A stretch of 64,000 bases of DNA from Pyrenochaeta sp. MPI-SDFR-AT-0127. Lineage: Eukaryota > Ascomycota > Dothideomycetes > Pleosporales > Cucurbitariaceae. How positions within the stretch are numbered: the stretch's first letter is position 1; every line of letters starts with the position of its first letter. Positions 31,595-42,680 of this stretch are shown here, one piece after another. Position numbers and translations under genes: made by a program. The stretch is from assembly GCA_020747015.1 (NCBI GenBank), contig JAGTJM010000055.1, positions 124,001 through 188,000 on the forward strand. Reading direction: 5' to 3'. The notes under the pieces were generated by a model that was not told the origin of the DNA, ran no database searches, and saw only the letters and a list, made by a program, of their open reading frames with translations.

Positions 31595-32897
31595 CTAGTA
31601 CGTGTAGCATAGTGTTCCACCTACAGTATTCAGTAGATCCTTAAGCGTTGCATTCCCAGCCAAGTTCCCCAGATGGAGCGTAAAGTCCAGCGTAACATTC
31701 TTGCCACTGTAGTCTAACGGTATAATAGGCCCGCCAACTTGATTGAGACGTGCCGTGAGATTCTTTTGCTGCCATTCCCAAAAGTATCGGTCGAGATTGG
31801 CATGGTGGAGAAAGAAGAGTGGATCTGTCATACGTTAGTCGACATACGTGGGGTGAACTTTTAGGCAGGGAAGGGTATAAGAGAAAGAAGTGGCCAATGA
31901 ATACAGTGATGAATACATACCTCCAGGGCTGTTTGCTGCATTTCCAATCGTGCCCAGTACACCTCCTATACCAAAGTGACCACTTCCATGAATGTTGGGT
32001 GATTTGAAGCTTCGAAGATGCTCAATGGCCTTTGCGAAGCTAGTGTAGTCTTCCTGTGCAAGAACATTCCGCACCAATTTCGGGTCTGCCCATGTGTTCA
32101 TGATCCAGGGTATGAAGTCGCGCCTCAGGCAATCTAATGTTGGGAAGTTAAGTGGAAATGCAGACGCTATGAAGGGCCCATCCTGAACACAACCACCACC
32201 TGTACCGCCTGAGATATTAAACACATTTTGCTCAGGAGTTGGGGCAATATAGGGGCCATTTCCGCCAAATCCGGTGTAAGGGTCAAAGATTGCGGACTCG
32301 AAAGGTTTAGTGGATGAAGGGTTATGGGGTTCGGCGTCCAAAGACCAGTCCCAATATCTGACACGAACATTCATCAGAACATGTTATTAAGGCCCGAAAA
32401 TGCAGGGAATAGCCAGATATGGGGTGAAACATACGGCTGGCCCCCGGTGTATCCACATTCATCTCTCAATGCAGCCTCTAACGTGGCTACGAAGTAGCGA
32501 TGCCACAGAACGAAGTGTCCCTAGGAAATGTGAACAATTGCAAACACAGCACTAGTATGGGTTGCAATAGCTTACGACCCAATGTATATTGGGCGTTTGG
32601 ACATTATGGATAGCGACGTGATCATCATAGCGATGGACAGTGCCTGCAATGCCCGACTTCGCCGTTCTCTTAGTCAAACACAAAACAGCGTCTATGTATG
32701 ACTTCTTTTGTGTGTTTGATAGCTGTCTCCTATCATGGATCAACTATGAAAGGGCACATCAAGAGATTGGATAGCGGGCAATCTTACCATTCAAATCGCT
32801 TCGGCGGGTTCTTGCACGCTCTCGAGGAGGGAATGGCTGGTAATGCTGATAACAGAGTCAACGAGAACCAAATCAAGATGAAACTATATAGCAACAT
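31595..32897 (-). CDS. Secreted tyrosinase (type-3 copper oxidase)
   Basis: Five exons (32897-32788, 32729-32576, 32520-32435, 32357-31921, 31824-31595) give 338 residues. Tyrosinases oxidise mono- and diphenols to quinones, feeding melanin or secondary-metabolite pathways. The first exon encodes a signal peptide (LLYSFILIWFSLTLLSALPA), so the enzyme enters the secretory pathway. CuA ligands: His in VAIH, His in IHWVGHF and His in LWHRYF. CuB ligands: HGSGHFGIGG and DPLFFLHHANLDRYFWEW. PYWDWS between the sites is also typical. It ends soon after CuB, so it lacks the large C-terminal lid domain of cytosolic mushroom or Neurospora tyrosinases; it belongs with the short secreted forms. Splice junctions are canonical. 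Possible N-glycosylation sites: NLT, NVT, NAT. Confidence 0.93.
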
Positions 32898-34464
32898 CTT
32901 GATGGATTTCTGAAGGCGTCTTTTGGTAATGTGAAGAGGTATTTCAAACTCTCAGACGAATGACAGAAATAGTACTTTGTGCACGCGGTTTTGATCCGAC
33001 AGAGAGATGAACGGCGCTGATAACAATATAGAAATAACTAGTTAAACCCTTGCATAAACCCAAAGTGTTTGTGAATTCCTATTGAGGAGACAATGTGCGT
33101 TCTTATAACAATCGAGATCTGAGCATGGACAACCGGACCCTTATATGGGATGGCAGCTACATGGTACACGTTGCGTGTCTTGCAGCTTGTCCGGCAAGAT
33201 TGGTTGAGGCTGGCGCAACTCGGCATCTAGTGCACGAGCGAAGGAAGATGTGCAGCTAATTAATATATGCAGCCAGCCCGCTAGTGTGCATACCCGCGGG
33301 GTTGGAATAACCCTACAGCGGCAGTTGATCACATTAGCCATTCGCCCCATTGGTACGTTTCAATTTTCCATATGAGAGCTCGTCTTGACATACAGCATAC
33401 AGATAAGGGCGGTGGCATCTCTATGATGAGGCTATGCAGTTCTTCTGATCGACACCTCAAATTCGTGGAGATATGGTCTGCATGAAGGCCAAACGCAAAG
33501 CTCGTGGGTCTTTCGGGCGTTTCCCGGGTGCAATGTTCCGAGCAACTCGGTGAATTCTAAAGGGTCTGTTCGGTTCACCCGTTTCCGTTTCCGTTTGGCA
33601 AAAAATGGGCAGAAACAGCCGCTCACGTGCCTTAAACGGAGCCTCCAGATTTTGTACTGGAATTGAAAGTAGCTGAAAAGAACCTGGGCCTTAGCAGCTT
33701 AAAGGGGTAGCTACTAGACCTATCTAGCTAAGAATAGACGCAGGAAAACGGAGTTCTTAACCGCCTTAACAGAACCTCTGACCGCCTCTCTTAAAGGTAA
33801 AGACAGTCTTTAGGAGCAGGCCCTAGGCTTGAAGTGAAAAACGAAACGGAGAACGGAGGTGAACCGAACAGGCCCTTGTTATTGTAAACTAAAGTGCGAC
33901 CCCAGTCGCCAGGTACGACCCTTCAAATCCCTCTTCCTTGGTTCTAAAAGTTGGCATCCTAGGGCTCCATACCATGACAAAAGCCTGGAGTATATTCTCC
34001 TGGAGGATCCATACTCCGGGTTGTGGGAGTTTATGAGCGTGGATCAAATAAATGGGCGATATCACCTTGTGATCTGATCCGTAGACGGTGAGAGTGTTGG
34101 AAGGACAATCAGACGAATATCGCCCCCAAATTGAGCAACTAGTCGTGGCAGACAGCATCTTTCTTGCCAACGCGGACGGTTTTGTTTATCGATAATTGAG
34201 TGCAATGCGCGCTGTCATTCGAAACCAAGAAAGATGGTAGAGCGGGAGGGTTATTCCGTAGAATCTGAGCTATTCGACCCATAGCATATCTTTCCTCACG
34301 AACATTGAGAAAAAGCTTTGTACTCAGGCAAAATCAATCTGGTCATTACTTACCGTCGTGTTTCGTTAGATATCATACAAGGTTGTCCCAGCCTTTTCTT
34401 GGCAATTTTGTGCAGCTGCTTATAATTACAGAGCATCCGTGCCGTCATTGCATCGTGAGACAAC
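32898..34464. other. Intergenic, 1.57 kb, containing a MITE-like element
   Basis: Divergent upstream regions of the tyrosinase and the second HET gene. The element at 33561-33876 takes up about a fifth. No gene is supported elsewhere; open frames are short and lack domains. Confidence 0.6.
33561..33876. mobile_element. MITE-like non-coding element with terminal inverted repeats
   Basis: A 316-bp segment is bounded by 19-bp inverted repeats: AGGGTCTGTTCGGTTCACC at 33561-33579 and the complement of AGGGCCTGTTCGGTTCACC at 33858-33876, one mismatch in 19. Just inside both ends lie degenerate CCGTTT repeats in inverted orientation. There is no internal reading frame of note. These are the traits of a miniature inverted-repeat transposable element moved in trans. 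I do not see a clear target-site duplication next to the repeats, so exact ends may shift by one or two bases. Confidence 0.75.
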
Positions 34465-35748
34465 ATGAGTCTAGTCTACAAGTCTGTCCCGCTGGACCTT
34501 GCCACCAGCCCCAATATTCGTCTTCTTCAAGTACTGCAACATTCATTGTTGGGTTCATCTGCGCCTGTTGAGTGCAGATTGTGCGTCGTATCTTTGGACG
34601 ATCCACCACCCTATCAAGCATTGTCATACACATGGGGCGACCTTGCCACAACAAACACCATCACTCTAAATGGCACGCCATTTGCCGTGCGAGAAAATCT
34701 ATGCAATTTTCTCAACCGCTGGCGCCAGGCTCTACAACCCATGGTCCTCCACATCGACCAAGAACCTGACGGGTCCGGTCCATGGAACACCGAGGAGAAT
34801 AAGATTCATACAGATTGTACGCCGCCTCCAGCGCTTCAGCGATTCTTATGGATAGATGCTATATGCATCAACCAGGAAAGTATACCAGAGCGCAATCACC
34901 AAGTCGGCATGATGGGTAGGATATATTCCACGGCAACGAGTGTCATAGCATGGCTCGGTGTAGGAAACGCTGTTATTGAGCAAACAATGAAGGACTGGCA
35001 CAAACTTGATTTCGATACAACCCTGTACGATTCCCAAGGATACATCGATGGGTTCAATCGCAAGCAAAACTTAACAATGTGCATGAATGCTATCCAACAA
35101 CTGTGTTCTCAAGATTACTGGAAGCGCATGTGGATTGTCCAAGAATATACACTTGCCAAGAAATTGCAAATCTGGTATGGTGAGGGGCAGATTGATCAAG
35201 AGGACCTTGCTGAAGTTTTGAGCCGTACACGTGGTTCGGGCTGGGGTAGGCCAGGTTCCGAGGATTCGATACAAGCACGCTTAACATTCGTCCATATGAA
35301 AAGTGAGGCGCATCCTATCTGGCAAACTCCAGCTAGACGGATAGTGCAATTCAAAGAGGAATGGCTACAACAAGAAGAAGAGAAGATGAGTTTGATCAAC
35401 TTGATACGCTATATGGGGCGAGAGATGCAATGTGCAGACGTCCGGGATAGGGTATATGCACTGTTGTCACTAGCCCACTCAGTGAGGAAGCAGAACGAAT
35501 CATTGATCACGCCTGACTACGCAAGGACCCCATCTGAAGTATTTGAAGCTGTATGTCAAGCTCTATATGAGAACATTCCGTATGAGGGCACAATTGCAAT
35601 CGGCGTGGCTATGCGCCGTCTTGCAGAAACTCTAAGGTTGCATCCAGATGACCAAGTAGTTCGAAGTGCACAGAGGAAGATTGAGGAGGCTAGTCTGGTT
35701 GGCCAGCCACGATGGCCCCCTAAATCGAAGAGATCTATCCCCAAATAG
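34465..35748 (+). CDS. HET-domain protein (het-6 type)
   Basis: Single exon, 427 residues. The HET domain is near the N-terminus, as in het-6-type proteins: YQALSYTWGD at about residue 53; FLWIDAICINQESIPERNHQ with MMGRIYSTATSVIAWLG at about 130-170; and the third block YWKRMWIVQEYTLAK at about 215. The C-terminal part (VRDRVYALLSLA, then PDYARTPSEVFEAV) is also usual for this subgroup. Such proteins act in non-self recognition, but most paralogues are orphans. The protein ends about 150-200 residues earlier than many het-6 relatives, so it may be a short form; no frameshift is visible in the coding part. Confidence 0.9.
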   Translation: MSLVYKSVPLDLATSPNIRLLQVLQHSLLGSSAPVECRLCVVSLDDPPPYQALSYTWGDLATTNTITLNGTPFAVRENLCNFLNRWRQALQPMVLHIDQEPDGSGPWNTEENKIHTDCTPPPALQRFLWIDAICINQESIPERNHQVGMMGRIYSTATSVIAWLGVGNAVIEQTMKDWHKLDFDTTLYDSQGYIDGFNRKQNLTMCMNAIQQLCSQDYWKRMWIVQEYTLAKKLQIWYGEGQIDQEDLAEVLSRTRGSGWGRPGSEDSIQARLTFVHMKSEAHPIWQTPARRIVQFKEEWLQQEEEKMSLINLIRYMGREMQCADVRDRVYALLSLAHSVRKQNESLITPDYARTPSEVFEAVCQALYENIPYEGTIAIGVAMRRLAETLRLHPDDQVVRSAQRKIEEASLVGQPRWPPKSKRSIPK

Positions 35749-36335
35749 TCCGCAGGCCTGAAGGCTGGCATACAATCATCAAATCCACGACACTTGGAAA
35801 GTAGTGTAAATCACACACCGGGAAGGTGATATTGCAACATGTACATCAACATCAACATCAACACGCAGGACAGTCTAATGTCTTAGGTCTCAGACCGTAA
35901 TGAGAACGACGACAGATTGGTAGCAGTATCAAATAAGCCCAGCGAGACATTAGTTTGAACAGCAGTACAAGGCCCAAGGGTCGTCAAAGCTGAATATACG
36001 TGGACAGATATGAACATGACAAGTTGAAATTGGTTTTACTGACTAGCATTACTTTTAACTTAAAAACAATTTATAAGGCTAACCGAACCCTTCTTGAGAT
36101 TAAAACTCTGTCACTATACTTTGTACGTAGACTAGACATGGTACGTGGCACACTTCCTCTTGATCTTGTGGCATCACAGTTTGATGATAAGAAGCTTAAT
36201 GCGCTGATCAATACTGATCAATTATCTTCTTAAGTATTGACTATCAAGAGACTACCAGAGAAAGGCAGCATTCAACAAAAAATTGGCTTTCGTACTCGAC
36301 AACACAGAGCTCCTAGACCCTGGCAGATATAGATC
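35749..36335. other. Intergenic, AT-rich
   Basis: Contains an ACATCA-type short tandem repeat near 35838-35862 and an AT-rich block at about 36025-36240 in which a 77-codon frame (36000-36233) is open. The block differs in composition from its flanks and may be a decayed insert. No intact gene seen. Confidence 0.5.
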
Positions 36336-37250
36336 TTAGTCGACAGTCAGGCTGCCCTCCATGACCTTAACCGCCGTCCCGCACAGCTTCACATCTTCAA
36401 TCCCATCCCCACTCTCTTTCATTGTGACTGTAACGTATATGTCGCACCTTCTTCCCATCTCCACACCCTGCGTGAGATGAAAACTATTTCTTCCCTTTGC
36501 ATTCTCCGTTATCGCAAGATAGCAGCACAATGCTGCACTCGCACTCCCCGTCCCAGGATCTTCGTGGAGAGGTATGCTTCGGGTGCGAAGGAGCCTCGCA
36601 CCATCAACAGGGTCGACACCAAGGTCTACGAAGTAGAATGTGCCTGTATATCCTACATCCCAACCACTACCAATGTTCAGGTACTCGCGCTTATACCTAT
36701 CGGCTGATGGTATGAGAGGCCCATTCATTGCAGCAAGAACATTCAGGTCAGGCAACTCCGCTAGGCCAAACGCCATACCTTTTACGATGGAAACAATCGG
36801 CACGGTGTTTGTGCTAATGTTGGAGGAAGGATTTGGGAGACGTGCGCGATGAATATAGACGTCATGAGGAATTCCCACCGTCACCTTCCCCGCCTCTTCC
36901 TCATCTATGAATGGAATGACTCCAGCAATCGTTCTCAGCTTCTTAATCCCACAATAAGTGTCCGCATGCTGCGAAACATACATCGCTGTGCCTATTGTAG
37001 GATGGCCTGCGAAGCTCATTCTTGCCGCTGGGGTAAAGATATCGAAATCTACGACATCGTCGCCCTCGGCTGGCTCATGGAGAAATGTAGTCTCAGACAA
37101 GTTGAATTCGCGGGCTATTTTCTGCTTCTGGTCTTCGCTGACATGGTTCCGGAGGGATGCTGGAACACGGACAACGGCAAGCGGGTTGCCGCGATAGCGG
37201 GTGGTGGTAAAGACATCAACAGTGGTGAAGAAGAGCTCCATGTTGGCCAT
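36336..37250 (-). CDS. PhzF-family isomerase/epimerase-like protein
   Basis: Single exon, 304 residues, the usual size for the PhzF (phenazine biosynthesis-like) family, which has the diaminopimelate-epimerase fold. In PhzF a Glu acts as general acid/base in isomerising dihydro-hydroxyanthranilate; that residue is present as the Glu of NLSETTFL (residue about 52). Other family motifs are RGNPLAVV, FTPAARMSFAGHPTIGTA and the glycine-rich DPGTGSASAAL. Most fungal members have no known substrate and phenazine production is not implied. No biosynthetic cluster surrounds it. Confidence 0.93.
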   Translation of the reverse strand: MANMELFFTTVDVFTTTRYRGNPLAVVRVPASLRNHVSEDQKQKIAREFNLSETTFLHEPAEGDDVVDFDIFTPAARMSFAGHPTIGTAMYVSQHADTYCGIKKLRTIAGVIPFIDEEEAGKVTVGIPHDVYIHRARLPNPSSNISTNTVPIVSIVKGMAFGLAELPDLNVLAAMNGPLIPSADRYKREYLNIGSGWDVGYTGTFYFVDLGVDPVDGARLLRTRSIPLHEDPGTGSASAALCCYLAITENAKGRNSFHLTQGVEMGRRCDIYVTVTMKESGDGIEDVKLCGTAVKVMEGSLTVD

Positions 37251-38082
37251 AAACGATCCTCCGGATTATTGTTTCTGAGACTGCGAACCGTGTACTGTAT
37301 GTTAATGGCAAAGCTCAAGAATTCGCCATATGAGGGTTGCTATTTTGTCATTTAGTCATCAATCGTATGACTCAGGGTGATTATGTGGAGTATTGCAGAA
37401 ACGGCAATCTACAGTCAGGCAACCATTGCAGTGGGCTCGCACCAATCAGAGATTTGATCAAACATCTTTAAACCTCCTAACTATTTGCCCATCGCGCAAC
37501 CAAGAACCGTCCCCCTTCCTTAAGCGCACGCATAAAGTGTGCCACTCAATGAGAAAAGACGTCCCGTTACCGGCGACATTTCTGAAGCGGACCAACCAAA
37601 ATACTGCCTTGCGGTAGGTATGGCGAGGCCAAGCTTCGGAGTCGAATTGTGATATCTTGCCCACACCGGGTACGGGTTAACAATAGTCAAGGGAGGCAGC
37701 TGGTTGCCAAGAAAGAGCAGAGGAAGAGAAAAAAAGTCAAACTGTTGTCATGAAAAATTAAAGTACAAGAAACAAAGCTTGGATTAGGAACACTGAGCAC
37801 AAGGGACTCGTGATCTTCCGAAGTATATTGTGGTCGGACAGAGCAACAACATCGTGGACGGGTATAGACTCGTGTCTCCGCGTCGAGGGCTCGTGGGAGC
37901 AACAACATGGTTCAAGGCCTAATCCGTTCGATGGGCTCACGTCCGGAAATATGTATGAATTTTGACAACCAAACGCCTGGAGTCGCTAATTCCGGGTATC
38001 GTAAGAGATAGCGAGTACAATAAGCCGCCATAACCTGTTCAGACGTGAGTAACCTATGCCGAAGCATGTGTACTCGCTTTAG
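37251..38082. other. Intergenic, 0.83 kb
   Basis: Upstream region of the PhzF gene and 3' flank of the poly(A) polymerase gene. Nothing recognisable. Confidence 0.5.
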
Positions 38083-40681
38083 CTAACGCCTCCCACCACC
38101 TAACGCGATAACGGGTTGCAATGTACGATTCCATACATCCGGATTGGTATCTGTTGGAATTGATGTTCCCCATGGGCCATTGCTCATGGGAGCCTGATTA
38201 CTGAGGAACCAATATTGTCGACATGATGTCCGCTAAATCATAAACGTGAGTTTGGTCTAAAAACTGCAATAGGCGATGTAGTTCACACCACATGGAATGG
38301 AAGGCCAATGCCGCTTACGGTCGTAGAAGCTGAAAGTGCCAGAACATGCCTCAGCCGAATGACTGCAAGGACCTACGTGGTTCTTCAGTAGCATAGTCCT
38401 GGAAACATCGAGCTTAGGCGATGCGAGGTTTGGCCGTCCTTATATTTTGGATACACAAACAGAAGTACCTGTGCTTCCAAATCGGATACGAATACTTACT
38501 TCAGAGATTTTAGGCGGCGACGTTGATCAAGGTATGGCTCATAATTCCCTCCAAGGATGCATTCAAGTATGCTCGGCCCTATGTCTTGCCCGGCTTCTGT
38601 TGCAGTCATACGATCTTTAAGGGTTCTGTGCGCTGAGGCGAATGCTTTGAAGGCATCGATGGCTTTGTGAGATCCTCCGGATACGTTATTGTCCGGGCGA
38701 TTAGGATCCTGGATAGAGAGACCATCGGCTTTCTCAGCTCGACCATCAATACCGTATGTAGTCTGTATAAATCAGCTGCCGCGTGACAAACGGGAAAGGG
38801 TGAAGCATCAAGACTGATTTCTCACTTACCTTGCTAACAACGGCCGGCGGATACATTTGAATGCGCTGGCTTGCAAGATCAAACTTGTTGCCGTAATAGT
38901 CGAGGAACCCTAGGAAACACTCCCCAAGGTTTTCCGGTTTCTTGGCGTGCTGAATATAACTAACAATCAAGCAAATGATGCTGAAGCCTCCAATACCACC
39001 TGTATGGACCTCGTTAAGCCCACGCATAGCAAGGAATTGCTTCAGCAAAGCTACCATATATATCATATCAGGGTACTGGCGCTTCCACTCCGCAAATGTT
39101 GCTTGAGCTTGGACACCACTCAGGTTCTCGAAAGAAATGTCAACCTGGAGACCTGTTATGCTATCGTAGAACTTGATGATGGGAACCTTGGCATTTGCGA
39201 TGACGGTCGGATAGACCTTGCACATGCGCGTGTCGTTGAGTCTCCTTGCTGCCTTGTGGAGCAAACTTTTGTGGGCTCCCTTTTGCGAGAAATCTAGTAC
39301 TGGAGGTCCTCCATTATAATGCCGGTCAGAGGTATACACCAAGTCCATGTCAGCTGTTGGCAGATACAACCCAGCAGGAAAGGATCCAAAACAAAGGATA
39401 CGACCAGAATCCTGAGGAAACCTCCGCGTCCCAAGGGCACTGTTGACACGATGGACTAGTTTGTTGCGCATGTCATGCTCGAAAGGCTGAGGTGCCACGA
39501 AGTCGTAGAAATCTAGAATCTCGTTATGCAGCCTGGTAACTTGTTATTACTAGTCTTCCTATATTTTCACAGAAAGAAACTTACCACTTGTTGGGATCAC
39601 GAGCAAGGTGTGAGTATGCTTGGGGAGCTAGAAGCCAAGGCGTAGGATCTGAGTTTCGCTGGGGTAACCACGCTTGAACAATGCCTGGCCCAGCGTCTAC
39701 GCGCTTGCGCTTAGTAGTGCGAAGGGGACGCTGTGGTTGATCATCATGATGCCCATTTGTTTCTAGTGATCGCATTCTACTCTGTGGATCATTGGCAAAT
39801 GAGTCGTTATATGCAACATCATTCAATGAACCTTCAACATGGCGCAGTGTGGAGTCATTTGCTTCTCGACGCCGAGGCATCGGCTTATCATCTTCAAATA
39901 TTTGCAATCCCGACGTTTCGTCAGTGGCATCATCGCCAAAGGAGATGAAGTCGTCGTTGGCGGCGACAGCGTTGTGCGCAGCTGCCTTCTCCGCCGCCTG
40001 GTTCTTCGCTTTGCGAATCAATTTGACAAAGTCAGTCTTCTTGCCGGTAGTCTCCTCGGGAGGTGGCAACACAGTATACGGATCAGGATTGGACCATTTA
40101 GGTATTGAGTCGCCGTCAGCACGACTGATTGTCTGCATACGGGCTACCTTCTGGTTACCAGCCTGACCCACAACTTCGTCGTCCTCACCGGTAGACTTGT
40201 CGCTCTCCACGTCCATGTCTGCTTCTTCATCGTCGGACAGATCATCGATATTAAGAAACCTATTCGGCCCATCAGAGACGCCCATGATGCGCTCAGGACT
40301 GGCATCATCTCGCTGCTGAAGCAAAGCACGTTGGTGTGGAGCGGCCTTGCGAAAACCTCCTCTGCGGAAGCCATTCGCATTGTTCCTGCTTCTGAAGTGA
40401 GACGAATCTGGGCGATCGTTGCGCCTTGCGTCGCGCTGGGATGCGCCGCCACGGTTGCGCTTTCTCGGCGGCCCTGCATTCGCAGGCCCAGTGGGCGGAA
40501 ACTGCGGGGCAGCATGGTTGGACTGAAATGTGAATTCGGAGTGATTGCCTATAGGACCCTGCTGTCGATGCGATGCGCCTGGTCGGTAGCTGTCTCCGCC
40601 ACCGTTTGTGAACGTCATACGGTCTGCAAGTGGTGGCGGACGGTCGCGGTCGGGTCGCCCTGGGCGATATGAGTCCGCCAT
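38083..40681 (-). CDS. Trf4/Cid14-like non-canonical poly(A) polymerase (TRAMP complex)
   Basis: The nucleotidyltransferase of the nuclear TRAMP complex adds short oligo(A) tails to aberrant RNAs for exosome decay. The ATG is at 40681 (MADSYRPGRPDRDRPPP). Exon 1 (to 39585) is a long Arg/Asp-rich disordered region; exon 2 (39532-38830) carries the DNA-polymerase-beta-type catalytic core with FGSFPAGLYLPTADMDLV (GS motif and D-x-D), then the third acidic residue in LQVDISFEN, and the PAP-associated domain (LLKQFLAMRGLNEVHTGGIGGF and FLGFLDYYGNKFD). Exon 3 (38762-38500) continues with the ordered TTYGIDGRAEKADGLSIQDP and ILECILGGNYEPYLDQRRRL. Downstream, a donor at 38499 shows the gene goes on, but the 3' splicing is unresolved: a protein-like terminal block ends at a stop at 38083. 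Core assignment is firm, the 3' end is not. Confidence 0.85.
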
Positions 40682-41550
40682 ATTGTTTTTGCTCTCACTG
40701 TGTTGGTGCAATGTTGCGCGAGATGGGCAGTTGTGTTTGTCAAGCAAGGGTTGTGGTTGGTGGTGAAGTGAAGGGAGAAATCAAGCACGAAAGTTTTGAT
40801 AGATTTCGAGTCCGCCAAGACAATGGCAGGGATATAACCACTGCCGAGGACGGCGCGGCCCTGTGGTATTACTGGTACTTTACTCAGCTTCGACACCATG
40901 AGATCAACTGAGCTTGGGATATTATGCAACCACTAGTCTTGATACAGAGAAAGTAAACACAGTTAATTCAATCGGTGCTACCGGCCTGATAAACGCGCTG
41001 GCCTTTTGTAGACAACAAGCTGTACCAGCCACTCGACATTTGACGCCATGCGTCCTGCTACGATTGGAGCATCCCTATGACCTTCAAGCCAGAAATCATC
41101 TATGCAGAAGAATTGCTTGTCAGGGCCGAGCAAGCTCCATGATTGCACGGCGGTCACGACGATTGGGCACTCTTCAAAACCCCTCTAAACGGTTACCGAG
41201 ACCAGGCAATACCTCCTCGTTATTGGGCCCCTATTGATACAGTATTCGAACAAATCTAAATAAACATATATACAGGTGCGAGTGGAGTGACGAAGAAAGC
41301 ACGCTTACGCTTGTCAAGCACTGTACAATGTGCCAGCTGAAGGCGCCTACATTCCCATATTCTCAGCGACAAAGGCCCAAACGCTATGCCCAAACGCCTT
41401 CCAAATGCACATCATTGCTTTCCAGTCACTCTTCGTAATCAATCGGTAGTTGAGAGCATGCCCATAGCCTGCTGCCCACGATATCGCCATCGGTCTGCAA
41501 GCACGTTTGAGGCCATTCAAGTTTCATACACAAGATCTTTGTGCATGGCC
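40682..41550. other. Intergenic, 0.87 kb
   Basis: Promoter of the poly(A) polymerase gene and 3' flank of PAM16. A 107-codon plus-strand frame (40914-41237) has no domain. Nothing else seen. Confidence 0.5.
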
Positions 41551-42015
41551 TCAGTCTTCCTTCGTGAACTTTGGCTTAAACCCGTCCCTTAGCTCTTTCT
41601 CCCTCTCGGCAACTCGTTGATGGCCTTGGACCTCCCTCTCAATGCGCTCCCTCGCTCGTAAGATCTTGCTTTGTAGATAGAAACTCCCACCCTTCTTGGG
41701 ATCATTCAGATCGAAAAGCCTCTTAAACCTCTCCGTCACTGCCTCAATCTCGATATTCCCCATCTTGCCAGGTCCAACATTTAGGATCTTGCATGCTTCG
41801 TCCATGGTGATGTTAGAGGAAGAGAAAGCCGAGGAGCCGCCACTGCCATTCTGGTTGGCCGCGGCGAATTTCTGGGCGGCAGCAGCTTGACGGTAGGACT
41901 CAGAGACTGCACGACCTATTATTCGGGCGCCGGAGAAGACGACTTGCGTTATTATACGATGGGCCTGGCAATGTTAGGTTGAGATTGAGCTGAGTGAATC
42001 GGGCAAACACACCAT
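41551..42015 (-). CDS. PAM16: PAM16/Tim16, J-like subunit of the mitochondrial import motor
   Basis: Pam16 sits on the matrix side of the inner membrane and regulates the J-protein Pam18 in the TIM23 import motor. The protein has 138 residues. It starts MAHRIITQVVFSGARIIGRA, the conserved Pam16 N-terminus, then a Gly/Ser linker and the degenerate J domain: MDEACKILNV, RFKRLFDLNDPKKGGSFYLQ and SKILRARERIERE. The HPD tripeptide of active J proteins is replaced by DPK, as expected. The start codon alone forms the first coding exon: ATG (42015-42013) is followed at once by an intron (42012-41965, branch CCTAAC, acceptor CCAG), then GCC CAT. The C-terminus ends FKPKFTKED. Confidence 0.93.
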
Positions 42016-42680
42016 TGTGAGGTGAGCTAGACAATATGGCTTGACGGAGCAGATGGTATGGAGGCGCAAATCCACAGTGCCCGCTATTGACTTGTCTCTG
42101 TCGATGGATGCGTCGGACGATCGAAGACTGTCTCCAAAATTTCTGGGTCGCCTTCCGCACTTTCGGCGCTCCTCCGAATATGCACGTGATGTCAGCCAAT
42201 CACATCACGATCGCAAACATGAAGTCCAGACGTAACGGGGTGCATGTCGACAGCGGCTAGAATGGGCTATTCCAGTTGCATATACGTCCGAACTGTTACT
42301 TCATGCAGTGCTTTATCATGTAGCTTCAGCCAGCTTGAGAAATCTCAACTGGAAAGCTGCTATGCCGCTTCCGCATATCTCGGCCCAAGGCCTTCACATG
42401 CACAAAGATCCCCACCAGAAGTCATCATTTCAGCACCAGTGACTGATCAGATGCTCTTACCTTAGACATTACTTCCACAAGCTTGGCCACTCTTTGCTTT
42501 ACTCTACACATAGCCCTTGTGACAAGCCCAAACTGTGGCTGGTCAGTAAACGCGGCGTTCGGTCATATTCGCGCAGCCAGGCGATGACGCAGTTTTGGAT
42601 GCATGGCAGCACTAGGTTGGTAGCTTTCAACACTCACAACCCGTTCGTGGTGACGGAAGTCGCGCACACAACATGCTTAT
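42016..42680. other. Divergent intergenic region, 0.66 kb
   Basis: Upstream regions of PAM16 and the peroxin gene. No additional gene supported. Confidence 0.55.

Noticed and set aside
36336..37250. Possible phenazine pathway because of the PhzF-like gene
   Set aside because: PhzF homologues are widespread in fungi without phenazine synthesis and no other phz-type gene is nearby.
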